64,000 nt of DNA from Acidianus infernus (lineage in GTDB: Archaea; Thermoproteota; Thermoprotei_A; Sulfolobales; Sulfolobaceae), in contig NZ_WFIY01000004.1 in NCBI RefSeq assembly GCF_009729545.1, positions 160,001 through 224,000 of the forward strand. The letters run 5' to 3'. Shown here piece after piece: positions 27,875 through 36,435 of this stretch (position 1 is its first letter; the number at the start of each line of letters is the position of its first letter). The position numbers and the translations under genes are program-made. The notes beneath the pieces are model-generated. The model saw only the letters and a list, made by a program, of their open reading frames with translations, was not told the DNA's origin and did no database searches.

Positions 27875-28524
27875 CTGAGATATGTACATTAAGTAGGATA
27901 ATAAATCTAGTAAAGGAAAGAGGAGAAATAACACAACAAATTCTAGCGAAAGAGTTCAATATTTCTCAACAATCTGTATCTAGGAAATTAAAGGAATTAG
28001 AAGATGCTAATTTGATAATTAGAATTGAAACCAAAGATGGAGAAATAATAAGACTTACAGAAAAAGGTGAAAATTTTCTTTTAAATTGTTTAAATGAAAT
28101 ATCGTCAGCGATAGCGTTTCAACACGAAATAAGAATTAAAGGAAAAGTAACTTCCGGTTTAGGAGAAGGTAAGCTATTTCTTTCTTTGCCATATTATGAG
28201 AATTCATTTAAAAAATTTTTAGGATTTACTCCTTTTCCAGGAACATTAAATATTGTGATTTATGATAGAATTTCCTTTGAAAATAGGCTTCTTTTAGATA
28301 CTTCAAGGTATATAAATATACCAGAATATAGAGATGAGAATAGAGTCTTAGGTGCAGTGAAAGCATATCCTGCCAGAATAAACGATCTAGAGCCTGCAGC
28401 AATAGTTATACCTCTAAGGACAACCCATCCTAAAAGCGTAATAGAAATAATTTCTCCTTATTATTTGAGAGAAAAACTTTCTCTTAAAGATGGAGACGAA
28501 GTTGTAATAGAAGCTTTAATCTAA
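27868..28524 (+). CDS. ribK: CTP-dependent riboflavin kinase with N-terminal HTH
   Basis: It makes FMN from riboflavin using CTP in archaea. Residues ~1-80 form a winged helix (QQILAKEFNISQQSVSRKLK), fused to the DUF120/RibK kinase barrel with GKVTSGLGEGKLFLSLPYY and FTPFPGTLNIVIYD. The fused HTH is known in this family and suggests flavin-linked autoregulation. At 218 residues it is normal length. It converges on an FAD-synthetase-like gene, overlapping by 4 bp, so the two FMN/FAD steps are adjacent. Confidence 0.93.
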   Translation: MLTEICTLSRIINLVKERGEITQQILAKEFNISQQSVSRKLKELEDANLIIRIETKDGEIIRLTEKGENFLLNCLNEISSAIAFQHEIRIKGKVTSGLGEGKLFLSLPYYENSFKKFLGFTPFPGTLNIVIYDRISFENRLLLDTSRYINIPEYRDENRVLGAVKAYPARINDLEPAAIVIPLRTTHPKSVIEIISPYYLREKLSLKDGDEVVIEALI

Positions 28525-29189
28525 GATTTGCAATACCTAGAAATGATCTCATTTATAATAGATGTAGTACTACTATGTTTCCATTTATTTATCCTTTCTG
28601 GCATTTTAACTATTTCTGCATTTATACCTCTTTTTTCTAATTCTTTTTTTAACTCCTCTATATTCACGCGTTGATCTGGACCTAGGAAAATTATATCTGG
28701 CTTTACTCTTTCAACGCTTTTTATGAAGTCTTTTTCGTCTCCTAAAAATGCGTCATAAACGTACCTAATACTTTTCACTACTTCTAATCTCTGCTCCTCA
28801 TCGTTTATGGGTTTTCTACCTTTGATTTTCTCAGAATTTTTATCTCTTGCAACAGAGACATAAACTCTTCCTAATCTTGAAGCTTCTCTTAAAAATTCTA
28901 TGTGACCCGGATGTATTATATCAAATGTACCGCCTACAAAGACCTTTTTTGAAATATCGGAGTCAGGATCCTTATTATTTATAATAAGGACTGCATCTAA
29001 TAGACCCTCTGCATATGCTATATCTACTATTGCCGTATCTATGTCGCCTTTATCTAAGTAATATTTAGCATCTTCAGTATACTGCTTAGCTAGATCTATA
29101 ATTTTTTGATAATCTGGCATGCTAATTTTTGATAATCTATCATTCATCCCGTTAATATATTTAATTACTCTATCTCTTAATGAAGACAT
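28521..29189 (-). CDS. FAD synthetase-like nucleotidyltransferase with DUF357 domain
   Basis: A 222-residue protein. The C-terminal ~140 residues are a cytidylyltransferase-fold enzyme: VFVGGTFDIIHPGHIEFLRE (HxGH-type motif) and the SSTTSII end motif, as in archaeal FAD synthetase RibL. The N-terminal ~75 residues resemble DUF357, a helical domain. Adjacency to ribK supports AMP transfer to FMN as the reaction, but the related pantetheine-phosphate adenylyltransferase reaction is not excluded. It overlaps the dphB stop by 13 bp. Confidence 0.8.
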   Translation of the reverse strand: MSSLRDRVIKYINGMNDRLSKISMPDYQKIIDLAKQYTEDAKYYLDKGDIDTAIVDIAYAEGLLDAVLIINNKDPDSDISKKVFVGGTFDIIHPGHIEFLREASRLGRVYVSVARDKNSEKIKGRKPINDEEQRLEVVKSIRYVYDAFLGDEKDFIKSVERVKPDIIFLGPDQRVNIEELKKELEKRGINAEIVKMPERINKWKHSSTTSIINEIISRYCKS

Positions 29190-29935
29190 TTCAAAGCCTC
29201 AACCTCCATATAATGGAGATTTTTAGATGGAACTATTATAATGTGAGGCGGATCTTTATATTTATATTCTAATGCTTCGCTTATTGTTAAAGCTTTAACT
29301 TCTTCGTCTTCGCAACCCAATCTTTGGCCTATGATAATTTGAGTGCTAGGAGTTATAATTCCTTCTTTCTTTATCTCTTCCATTTGAAGTAAGAGCGATA
29401 TTGCATCCTTAGCGCTCATTGGCTTTCCTTCTTTCAAATCAAGATAAAGAATTGTGTGCAATCCTCTAGACGAATTATCCTTTATTACCTCATAAGGGGT
29501 AGTATCAAGAATTTTATCGTAAGGATATACAACTGTAACAGATCTTCCAAATTTATATGAAGACAGCATAGATTTTGAAATGACATAGCAATGAACAGAA
29601 ATTCCTGGAATAATCATCACGTTATATCCTTTATTCTTGGCTTCTGTAGCTAAACTCACATGAGTTGTGGCTATCATTGGGTCTCCTATAGTCGCTATAC
29701 CAACCGATTTACCGTCTTCTAAAAGTTTTATAATACTTTTTGAGTTATTCTCCAAAGTGTTCCTGTCAGCAAGAATGATCTGTCTTCCGAGTAATTTTTC
29801 TAAGTATTCCTTGTTTATGTCACAGGAAAGTGAGGTATAGGCGTCTAAATATAATACGTCGACTTTTCTCATTGCATCTATAGAAGCTTGAGTAAGAAAT
29901 TTTTTTGCCAAACCTAAGCCTATAAAGTAGAGCAT
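29177..29935 (-). CDS. dphB: Diphthine synthase
   Basis: A SAM-dependent methyltransferase that trimethylates the modified histidine of elongation factor 2 during diphthamide synthesis. The 252 residues begin MLYFIGLGLAKKFLTQASID and contain IATIGDPMIATTHVSL and MIIPGISVHCYVISKSML, family hallmarks. Length is normal. It shares its upstream region with the divergent metallophosphoesterase gene; only 40 bp separate the two start codons. Confidence 0.95.
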   Translation of the reverse strand: MLYFIGLGLAKKFLTQASIDAMRKVDVLYLDAYTSLSCDINKEYLEKLLGRQIILADRNTLENNSKSIIKLLEDGKSVGIATIGDPMIATTHVSLATEAKNKGYNVMIIPGISVHCYVISKSMLSSYKFGRSVTVVYPYDKILDTTPYEVIKDNSSRGLHTILYLDLKEGKPMSAKDAISLLLQMEEIKKEGIITPSTQIIIGQRLGCEDEEVKALTISEALEYKYKDPPHIIIVPSKNLHYMEVEALKCLH

Positions 29936-29975
29936 TTTGCATATTTTTATTCATGGAATATAAAAGGTGTTCGAA

Positions 29976-30722
29976 ATGATAGAAATAGAGAAGGGGATAT
30001 ACATTGAGGGAGACATACCTGGAATTTATATAAAGAGTATTAATACTGCAATTATTTCCGATGTTCATATAGGCTATGAAGAAGAAATGGCAAGAAAAGG
30101 AATATTTCTACCTAGAGTACAAAAGAAAAAATTTTTGGATATAGTAAATAAGATAATTAGAGAATTTAATACATATAATATAATAATTGATGGAGACTTC
30201 AAACATATTTTTAACGGACTAGGAAAGCAAGAGAAAGAAGATTTAACTTCTGCACTTTCTACAATAAAAGACCTAGGGGTTAAACTAACATTAATAAGGG
30301 GAAATCACGATAACTATATTTCTTTAGTAACTGATAAATTTGATATAGAAATAAAAGATGAAATAGTAACTGATAACATGATAATTTTCCATGGTCATAA
30401 GGATATAGAACCTAAAGAGAACGTTATCTACATAATAGGTCATGAACATCCACGAATTTCACTTAGAGATAAATTAGGCTTCTCAAGGAAATTGCAAGCA
30501 TTTTTACTCGTACCATTAAAAAATGGGTCAAAAGCCTTAATTTTACCGGCCATAGGTAGTTACCAAGCAGGTAATGATATTTCACTAATTCATAATAATT
30601 ATATGAGCCCGCTAATAAGAAATTATGGCATTTTGGAAGAAGCTAAACCTTATGTAATAATTGAAGGAGAAGGGATAATGGAATTCCCCAAATTAGAGCT
30701 TTTAAAGAATATTGTAGTTTAA
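29976..30722 (+). CDS. Metallophosphoesterase (COG1407-like)
   Basis: A 248-residue calcineurin-type phosphoesterase. All metal-binding motifs are seen: ISDVHIGYEEE, DGDFKHIF, RGNHDNY, HGHKD and IGHEHPRISL. This archaeal group often sits beside helicase or repair genes, but its substrate is not established. ATG at 29976 is chosen, with AGGTG 6 bases upstream; the GTG at 29967 belongs to that Shine-Dalgarno. Next gene on the strand is TBP. Confidence 0.87.
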   Translation: MIEIEKGIYIEGDIPGIYIKSINTAIISDVHIGYEEEMARKGIFLPRVQKKKFLDIVNKIIREFNTYNIIIDGDFKHIFNGLGKQEKEDLTSALSTIKDLGVKLTLIRGNHDNYISLVTDKFDIEIKDEIVTDNMIIFHGHKDIEPKENVIYIIGHEHPRISLRDKLGFSRKLQAFLLVPLKNGSKALILPAIGSYQAGNDISLIHNNYMSPLIRNYGILEEAKPYVIIEGEGIMEFPKLELLKNIVV

Positions 30723-30729
30723 ATATGGG

Positions 30730-30764
30730 TTTATAAATGAGTATATAAGATATTTATATGGTGA
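30730..30764 (+). promoter_or_regulatory. TBP promoter with two TATA boxes and a Shine-Dalgarno
   Basis: TTTATAAA (30730-30737) and TATATAAG (30742-30749) are both strong TATA boxes, 12 bp apart. GGTGA follows at 30760-30764. The first box would start RNA near 30759, at the short frame ATG-GTG-ATT-TGA; the second would start it near 30771, at the predicted TBP start. Two starts, or feedback by TBP on its own promoter, are possible. Confidence 0.6.
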
Positions 30765-30769
30765 TTTGA

Positions 30770-31363
30770 ATCTCTAACTCCATCACTTATAAACCAATTA
30801 TAAGCATAGAAAATATCGTAGCTACAGTTACTCTTGACCAACAACTAGATTTATATGCTATGGAAAGAAGTGTACCTAACGTTGAATACGATCCAGATCA
30901 ATTTCCAGGCTTAATATTTAGGCTTGAAAGTCCAAAAGTTACTTCGCTCATATTTAAATCTGGCAAGATGGTGGTAACAGGGGCTAAAAGCACTGAAGAA
31001 CTAATAAAGGCTGTAAAAAGGATAATAAAAACTTTGAAGAAATACGGAATAAAAATAACTGGAAAACCTAAAATACAGATACAGAACATAGTAGCCTCTG
31101 CGAACATGCATGTTCACGTCAATTTAGATAAAGCCGCCTTCCTCCTTGAAAACAATATGTATGAACCAGAGCAGTTTCCAGGATTAATATTTAGAATGGA
31201 CGACCCTAGAGTAGTGCTTCTAATTTTCAGTAGCGGAAAAATGGTAATAACTGGTGCAAAGAGGGAAGAAGAAGTGTACAAAGCTGTTAAGAAAATATTT
31301 GATAAACTGAACGAGTTAGACTGCATAAAGCCAATAGAAGAGGAGGAAGAATTAGAAATATAA
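30770..31363 (+). CDS. tbp: TATA-box-binding protein, non-AUG start
   Basis: The general factor that binds promoters with TFB. The two saddle repeats are complete: ENIVATVTLDQQLDLYAMER to GKMVVTGAKS, and QNIVASANMHVHVNLDKAAF to GKMVITGAK, with an acidic tail EEEEELEI. The first AUG in frame (30860) would delete about 30 residues including the first strands. Homology-like sequence continues upstream (SNSITYKPIISIENIV) to ATC at 30770, and an in-frame TGA lies directly before it (30767-30769). No ATG, GTG or TTG exists between. GGTGA lies 5 bases before the ATC. From there the protein is 197 residues, the family length. Confidence 0.9.
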   Translation: MSNSITYKPIISIENIVATVTLDQQLDLYAMERSVPNVEYDPDQFPGLIFRLESPKVTSLIFKSGKMVVTGAKSTEELIKAVKRIIKTLKKYGIKITGKPKIQIQNIVASANMHVHVNLDKAAFLLENNMYEPEQFPGLIFRMDDPRVVLLIFSSGKMVITGAKREEEVYKAVKKIFDKLNELDCIKPIEEEEELEI

Positions 31364-31386
31364 ACGTCTTTTTCTTACTCATTCTT

Positions 31387-31587
31387 ATGCTAAAGCATAA
31401 GAAATACCTTTACGTCGATACAGGAAAATATTTCATAAAAGTAAGAGTTTTAAAAAATAGAGATGAAAATTCTCCAGATTCATATATCATAGTAAGTAAG
31501 AATATTAAAAAGCCTAGAAATGCCTTAGTTAAAAAGCTTGAAGATCTACCTATAGAAGTGAGAGATAAAATTAGCAAATTAGCTTGA
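31387..31587 (+). CDS. Conserved small basic protein, 66 aa
   Basis: A 66-residue lysine-rich protein beginning MLKHKKYLYVDTGKYFIKVR, seemingly a beta-rich first half followed by a helix. I cannot name it. It follows TBP by 23 bp on the same strand and overlaps the convergent DUF373 gene by 9 bp. Basic charge and position suggest a nucleic acid role, but this is inference. Confidence 0.65.
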   Translation: MLKHKKYLYVDTGKYFIKVRVLKNRDENSPDSYIIVSKNIKKPRNALVKKLEDLPIEVRDKISKLA

Positions 31588-32628
31588 ACTAAATTTGTAT
31601 TTTTCTATCAGATTTAATATTATATATGCAAAAATTAGTACCATTGAGGATATCGTTAAAGCATAAAATGATTGAAACTGAATTATATAAATTCCTTCCT
31701 CTAAGTTTTTCAATACATCTGTAATAATATAATATGAAATAATTATAGCACTAATTTTTATAATGTCATGAAATAATTTTATACTTTTATCTAGAGCACT
31801 AGATAAGGCTTTTGCGCCTAATAATATTAGTATGCTAAATGTAATATAAGGTAACATCGAAGAAATTACTGTAGAGATAACATATACGCTATTACCTTTA
31901 ATTGAAATATATGTAAAATACCCATTAATGAGTGATATTGCAAAAGATATGGAAGAGAGTAAAGCAGCTATTACCATAATTGTAGAGTTTTCCCACCATT
32001 TTTCCATCATCTCGTCTAAATCAAATCCCCTTATTATCATAGCACTGCCAATAAGAATTGTAATGACTGGAACTATGTACGAGATTAAACCTAAAACTTC
32101 AAGAATTCCTGCAGCAAAAAGTATTGCACCAGGCACTCCTAAAAAAATCCTTGAATATCTTGGTTCGTTTAATATCTTTTTAAAATATTTTCCTAAAAGA
32201 ATATACGTTTCTTCTACTCCTCTATGTTGCTCTACTATAACTCTTTGAACTCCAGAAATTTTTAATCTAGATTGTATTATTGGTAGTGCCTTTGCATCTT
32301 CTGGGCTATCATAGACAACTATACTATCCTGAGGATTCAATTCCTTTATTATTTCGTCTAATTGAGCTGATATCTTTCTCTGAGCTTCTAAGCCACCTTT
32401 CTGAGAGCCTGCTAGGAATACAATTTCTACGTCTTGCCCTTCTTTTTTCATTTTCTTATATATATTATAAGCTACTATCATTGAGTTAAAATCTGAATCA
32501 TCGGCCATTATTTCTGAAGCCTTATCTATGGCTTCCTTTACGTTAGCCTCTCCTATTACTGGTGATTTAATTCCTGCTAAACTCAAGTCATCGTCTATAT
32601 CAATATATATTATCACTGTCTTTGCCAT
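31579..32628 (-). CDS. DUF373 family membrane protein
   Basis: A protein of about 349 residues. The soluble N-terminal half (MAKTVIIYIDIDDDLSLAGI, GSQKGGLEAQRKISAQLD, IVVYDSPEDAKALPIIQSRL) matches the archaeal DUF373 family. The C-terminal half has about six hydrophobic segments, for example FLGVPGAILFAAGILEVLGL. Function unknown. ATG at 32628 is chosen over 32649 because it starts at the conserved region and shortens the overlap with the upstream coiled-coil gene to 29 bp. Confidence 0.8.
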   Translation of the reverse strand: MAKTVIIYIDIDDDLSLAGIKSPVIGEANVKEAIDKASEIMADDSDFNSMIVAYNIYKKMKKEGQDVEIVFLAGSQKGGLEAQRKISAQLDEIIKELNPQDSIVVYDSPEDAKALPIIQSRLKISGVQRVIVEQHRGVEETYILLGKYFKKILNEPRYSRIFLGVPGAILFAAGILEVLGLISYIVPVITILIGSAMIIRGFDLDEMMEKWWENSTIMVIAALLSSISFAISLINGYFTYISIKGNSVYVISTVISSMLPYITFSILILLGAKALSSALDKSIKLFHDIIKISAIIISYYIITDVLKNLEEGIYIIQFQSFYALTISSMVLIFAYIILNLIEKYKFSSS

Positions 32629-33511
32629 CTTCCTTATCATTTTCACCATAAAGTATTAAAAGTTCCTCAAAAGTAAGCCTTTGACCTGACTTTAGCTTTT
32701 CTTCCGCAATTTTCTTCTTCTTTTCTATAATTTCTTCTCTTGTTGGTCTTGATGATGTAGCCTCTACTTTTTCTCCTTTTAACTGTTTTATATAATTCTC
32801 AATTTCATTATTCTTCTCTTTTATCTGATTATTTATATTACCTATCTTATTTCTAATCTCTTCTATTTGTTTATTTATTTCATCTATTTCCTTTTTGGTC
32901 TTTTCTCTATCTTCTTTTAGCGAATTTAAAATATTCCTTTTCTGAGATAATTCTGTTATTATGCTGGCTATTTGCTGCCTTATTGTGGATAATTCTATTC
33001 TCTTAGCTAGATATTCTGCTCTTTCTACTGTACCTTTTTCTTTAATTTCTAACATTTTTCTTGCCTCTCCTAATTTTTTCTCTAATTCTGCTATTTTTTG
33101 AACAATTCTCTTTTCCTCATCTAAAGGTAATGAGGAAGTTTGAAGTCTCCATTCTAAGCTTTGTATTCTCCTTTCTATTGCATCAATATCTAAACCTTGA
33201 GTTTTTTGAAGTATGGCTTTTATCTCGTCAAACTGCTTTCTCATTCCTTGAATTTCTTGCAGTAACTGTTGTTTTCTATCTTTAAGCTTCTTTAATTCTT
33301 CAAGCCTAAGTGAGAATTCGTTTCTTACAGTATCTATTTGTGATCTAATTCCTTTGAGCTTTTCTATTTTTTCTAGCTTCTTTTGTTTTAATTTGTTTAA
33401 ATCCTCCAATGCTTGAGTTTTCTCTTGTTTTAACTTAGAAATTTCATCTTTTATTTCTGCTATTTTCTTATAAATAGCCTCTTCTGCGCTATTGGTAGCT
33501 GAATTACTCAT
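32600..33511 (-). CDS. Coiled-coil protein (COG1340-like)
   Basis: A 303-residue, almost wholly coiled-coil protein: heptads of E, K, I and L from about residue 10 to 245, for example EISKLKQEKTQALEDLNKLK, then a short C-terminal helix RPTREEIIEKKKKIAEEKLK and FEELLILYGEN. This matches the archaeal COG1340 group, sometimes misnamed phosphoserine phosphatase. No catalytic motif is present. It is co-transcribed with the DUF373 gene (29-bp overlap), and a scaffold for that membrane protein is a plausible guess. Confidence 0.8.
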   Translation of the reverse strand: MSNSATNSAEEAIYKKIAEIKDEISKLKQEKTQALEDLNKLKQKKLEKIEKLKGIRSQIDTVRNEFSLRLEELKKLKDRKQQLLQEIQGMRKQFDEIKAILQKTQGLDIDAIERRIQSLEWRLQTSSLPLDEEKRIVQKIAELEKKLGEARKMLEIKEKGTVERAEYLAKRIELSTIRQQIASIITELSQKRNILNSLKEDREKTKKEIDEINKQIEEIRNKIGNINNQIKEKNNEIENYIKQLKGEKVEATSSRPTREEIIEKKKKIAEEKLKSGQRLTFEELLILYGENDKEDGKDSDNIY

Positions 33512-33652
33512 CGCATTGGTATTAGGATATCTTATTAATAATTTTTCTCCTAATTATTCTGCAATAGATTATGTTAAATATATCCTTTCTTCTTAACATC
33601 AACTTGGCTTTTAAATATAGCTTGCACATAATTCTTAATCCCAATCTTGTAT

Positions 33653-33677
33653 TACCAACGTAAAAATTACGTTGGTA
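33653..33677. promoter_or_regulatory. 11-bp-arm palindrome before gar1-tfb, candidate operator
   Basis: TACCAACGTAA (33653-33663) and its exact reverse complement TTACGTTGGTA (33667-33677) flank an AAA spacer. The palindrome ends about 10 bp before the TATA box (TATAATATAAA, 33687-33697) of gar1-tfb, the usual place for an archaeal activator site. TTGGTATTA, part of the right arm and its flank, recurs at 33526-33534 beside the divergent coiled-coil gene. Confidence 0.6.
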
Positions 33678-33722
33678 TTATTATAGTATAATATAAACGT
33701 AGGGTTTGCATAACTTTTGTTT

Positions 33723-33995
33723 ATGAGAAAAGTAAGAATTATTGAGCTTGGACATTTTTATAAGTACACTTTGAAAAATAAGTGGCTTATTAAAATTGAA
33801 AATAAGAACATAAATTTTATAAAAAATGATCCAATAGGCTTTGTAGTTCTTGATGAAAATAAGCAAAGAGTAGGTAAAGTTTTAGATATAATAGGAAACG
33901 TTAACTCTCCTTATGCGCTAATAGAACCATTTCCTCATTATAACCCTCCTAAGGAAGTTTACATAGAATTGGTAGAGAAGGTGAGAAGAAAATGA
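33723..33995 (+). CDS. gar1: H/ACA RNP protein Gar1
   Basis: A core protein of H/ACA pseudouridylation particles with Cbf5, Nop10 and L7Ae. The 90 residues carry PIGFVVLDENKQRVGKVLDI and NVNSPYALIEPF, the Gar1/Naf1 barrel signature; the glycine-arginine tails of eukaryotic Gar1 are absent, as usual in archaea. ATG at 33723 is preceded by a TATA box at about -29. The stop overlaps the tfb start by 4 bp (ATGA). Confidence 0.9.
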   Translation: MRKVRIIELGHFYKYTLKNKWLIKIENKNINFIKNDPIGFVVLDENKQRVGKVLDIIGNVNSPYALIEPFPHYNPPKEVYIELVEKVRRK

Positions 33996-34870
33996 AATGC
34001 CCAGTTTGTTCCTCAGAAGATATAAGATATGATCCCGAAAGAGGTCAATATATTTGTGCTAACTGTGGAGCAGTACTAGAAGACGAAGTAATAGATCAAG
34101 GACCAGAATGGAGAGCATATAATTATCAAGACAGGCTTGAAAGAGAAAGAATTGGATCTCCATTGACTTTGAAAGTTCACGATCAAGGGCTTTCAACTAG
34201 AATAGGATATGATAAGGTAAAAGATAGAATAAAGCTAATGAAAATGCAAAAATTGCAAAATAGAATTAGAGTTTCATCTAAGGATAAAAAATTAGTCACA
34301 TACCTTTCAATGCTTAACAGCGAAGCATCAAAATTAGATTTGCCGGAACATGTAAAAGAAACTGCGGCATTTATATTAAGAAAATTAGTTGAGAATGGTT
34401 TAGCAAAGAGAATAGATTCGTATGCGTTAATTGCCGCAGTACTATATTATTCATGCCAAGTAAATAATATACCTAAATATTTGCAAGAGATCAAAACCAG
34501 ATATTCCCTTTCCTCCAGCGAGTTATGGAAAGCTTTAGAAAGAGTACATAAGGTATCAAAACAACTACAAAACTTTAAGCCGAAAATTAAGCCGGTTGAA
34601 TATATTCCAAAAATTGTAGAAAAATTAGGCTTGCCCCAACTCGTAGCAACTAAATCTGCAGAGATGGTTAACATTATGTATAGGAATGGCCTAACTAGTG
34701 GGAAAGGTTATCTAGCATTAAGCGCCGCTGCGGTATATTTAATAAGCACTCTTATGGACGTGAAAAAAACTCAGAAGGAAATAGCTGATTCATTAAATAT
34801 CACAGAAGTAACAATAAGAAACAGATATAAAGAAATTATTAAAAATTTCGATATTGAAGTAAGTTTATAA
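33992..34870 (+). CDS. tfb: Transcription initiation factor B (TFB2-like paralogue)
   Basis: The TFIIB homologue that bridges TBP and RNA polymerase. The 292 residues have a complete zinc ribbon (Cys3, Cys6, Cys22, Cys25), the B-reader region QGPEWRAYNYQDRLERERIG and HDQGLSTRIGYDK, two cyclin folds, and a C-terminal HTH (KKTQKEIADSLNITEVTIRN). Sulfolobus TFB1 has an imperfect zinc ribbon, while this one is intact; with the TFE-beta gene directly downstream, this suggests the TFB2 paralogue. Paralogue assignment is tentative. Confidence 0.9.
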   Translation: MKCPVCSSEDIRYDPERGQYICANCGAVLEDEVIDQGPEWRAYNYQDRLERERIGSPLTLKVHDQGLSTRIGYDKVKDRIKLMKMQKLQNRIRVSSKDKKLVTYLSMLNSEASKLDLPEHVKETAAFILRKLVENGLAKRIDSYALIAAVLYYSCQVNNIPKYLQEIKTRYSLSSSELWKALERVHKVSKQLQNFKPKIKPVEYIPKIVEKLGLPQLVATKSAEMVNIMYRNGLTSGKGYLALSAAAVYLISTLMDVKKTQKEIADSLNITEVTIRNRYKEIIKNFDIEVSL

Positions 34871-34938
34871 ACAAATCTAATAGCAAAGTAATTAAACTCT
34901 AAGCTATATATTATATATTTGGCTATAGGTGATTCTTG

Positions 34939-35313
34939 ATGGAATCAAATATATCAAGTTATGAGAATTTAATACAAGAAAAAATATTAGAAAAAGGCGA
35001 TGAAGGTATTTCACAACAAGAATTAGCTAAATCTGTAGGATTATCTACAAGAGAATTAAGTATGATTGTTAAAAGACTTATTGAAAAGAAAGTTATTGTT
35101 AAAAGAACAGTTAAAGAGAACGGGAAAAGCGTCGTAAAACTCTTTGCGACTAAGTCCTCATCTATTAATAATGATATTTATATAAATTTAGATTCTGTAA
35201 GAGAAATACCATGCTTCTCGTGCAAGCTTCTTTATAAATGTAATAATGGAGCTCATGTTAATCCTGGATCTTGCAGTAAGCTTTCAGAATGGATATTATA
35301 CCTTGTTGGCTAA
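34939..35313 (+). CDS. Transcription factor E beta subunit (RPC39-like)
   Basis: TFE-beta pairs with TFE-alpha to stimulate promoter opening. The 124 residues form a winged helix (GISQQELAKSVGLSTRELSM) followed by a C-terminal cluster of four cysteines (Cys92, Cys95, Cys101, Cys112), the iron-sulfur site of crenarchaeal TFE-beta and human RPC39. ATG at 34939 has GGTGA six bases upstream and a TATA-rich TATATATTATATAT before that. It converges on trm1, overlapping by 18 bp. Confidence 0.85.
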   Translation: MESNISSYENLIQEKILEKGDEGISQQELAKSVGLSTRELSMIVKRLIEKKVIVKRTVKENGKSVVKLFATKSSSINNDIYINLDSVREIPCFSCKLLYKCNNGAHVNPGSCSKLSEWILYLVG

Positions 35314-36435
35314 GGTCTTCATGCATTCTAAGATTTCATCAAAGCTTTTGCTAGTCTTTATGCCTTTAGAGCTAAAATGAGTCTGCGATGCTTCTCCTAG
35401 ACATTCTATTATCTTTTCTCTTGCTGGAACATTTATTTTATATTTTGAAGCTATAAATTCTAAGTTATAGTAACCTGGAGGATATTTATTTTCTTGCAAA
35501 ATTTTATGCAGTAATATAGAAATTGCTTCAAAGTTTTTAATGTAGGAAAAGTTTTGTAAATAATCCATCATTTTATGAACAAAACTGTCATCATTTATCT
35601 TACCTAGCCATACAGGACCAGAAATTTTAACTTTATTACCACATCTGGGGCATTTTTCTATTGGGTCTTTTGAAGACCCAGAAAAGCCGCATTTTTCGCA
35701 CTCATAAAAATATCCTAATTTTTCTATACTTTCATCAGCCTTTTTTGCACCCCTAGTTACTCTTATTATTAGTCTATAGTAGTAATCATTATAAAAAGCA
35801 AATATTGGCTCTACAGCTTTTTCTAATATTGCTGCCTCCCTTACTATTTTAGATAGTAAAACTCTTATGCCAACTTCTTTAGAAAAGCTTAACTTTGAAT
35901 TATTGACATCATATTTTCTTTTACAAGACTTTTTTGCACTTCCCTCTAATGGGGCCAAATCCGTAGCAGTATACGCTACATGCCCACCATTCTTTACCGC
36001 ATTAACAGAGGATAAGATAAAAGGTGAAGGAGAGCCAAACGGATCTATATCCACATAATCTGTAATAACTTCGTATAACAATGAATTAGCATCCCTATTA
36101 GTTATTTTTGCAACTTTTACTCCATTTACTTCTACATTCTTACGTATTAGATCTACAGCTACCTTACTTTTGTCATTAAATATAATTTCTTCTATAGGAG
36201 AATTAGATTCTAAGTAATATCTTATACCTCTTATACCAGATGCTGCTAATGCATCTATTATTGATTTAGGCGAAATTACAGACACCGCTATAACACTTAT
36301 GTCTCTATTGAACGTCATCCTAGGATTATAAAATACAGGGGCCCAAGAAGGGTCAAATTTTCCATTTTTCTCGTATTCCTTAGGATCCGGAATAAATATC
36401 CTTGCTTTACCTTCTTTAATCTCCACCAATCTCAT
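35296..36435 (-). CDS. trm1: tRNA (guanine26-N2)-dimethyltransferase
   Basis: Trm1 makes m2,2G at tRNA position 26 with SAM. The 379 residues include KEGKARIFIPDPKEY, FYNPRMTFNRDIS, ASGIRGIRYYLES, the catalytic DIDPFGSPSPFI, and TDLAPLEGSAKKSCKRKY, then a zinc pair (YECEKCGFSG with CPRCG). Length is typical. The start region overlaps the upstream HTH gene by 20 bp, so it belongs to a long minus-strand unit starting at nop5. Confidence 0.95.
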   Translation of the reverse strand: MRLVEIKEGKARIFIPDPKEYEKNGKFDPSWAPVFYNPRMTFNRDISVIAVSVISPKSIIDALAASGIRGIRYYLESNSPIEEIIFNDKSKVAVDLIRKNVEVNGVKVAKITNRDANSLLYEVITDYVDIDPFGSPSPFILSSVNAVKNGGHVAYTATDLAPLEGSAKKSCKRKYDVNNSKLSFSKEVGIRVLLSKIVREAAILEKAVEPIFAFYNDYYYRLIIRVTRGAKKADESIEKLGYFYECEKCGFSGSSKDPIEKCPRCGNKVKISGPVWLGKINDDSFVHKMMDYLQNFSYIKNFEAISILLHKILQENKYPPGYYNLEFIASKYKINVPAREKIIECLGEASQTHFSSKGIKTSKSFDEILECMKTLANKV

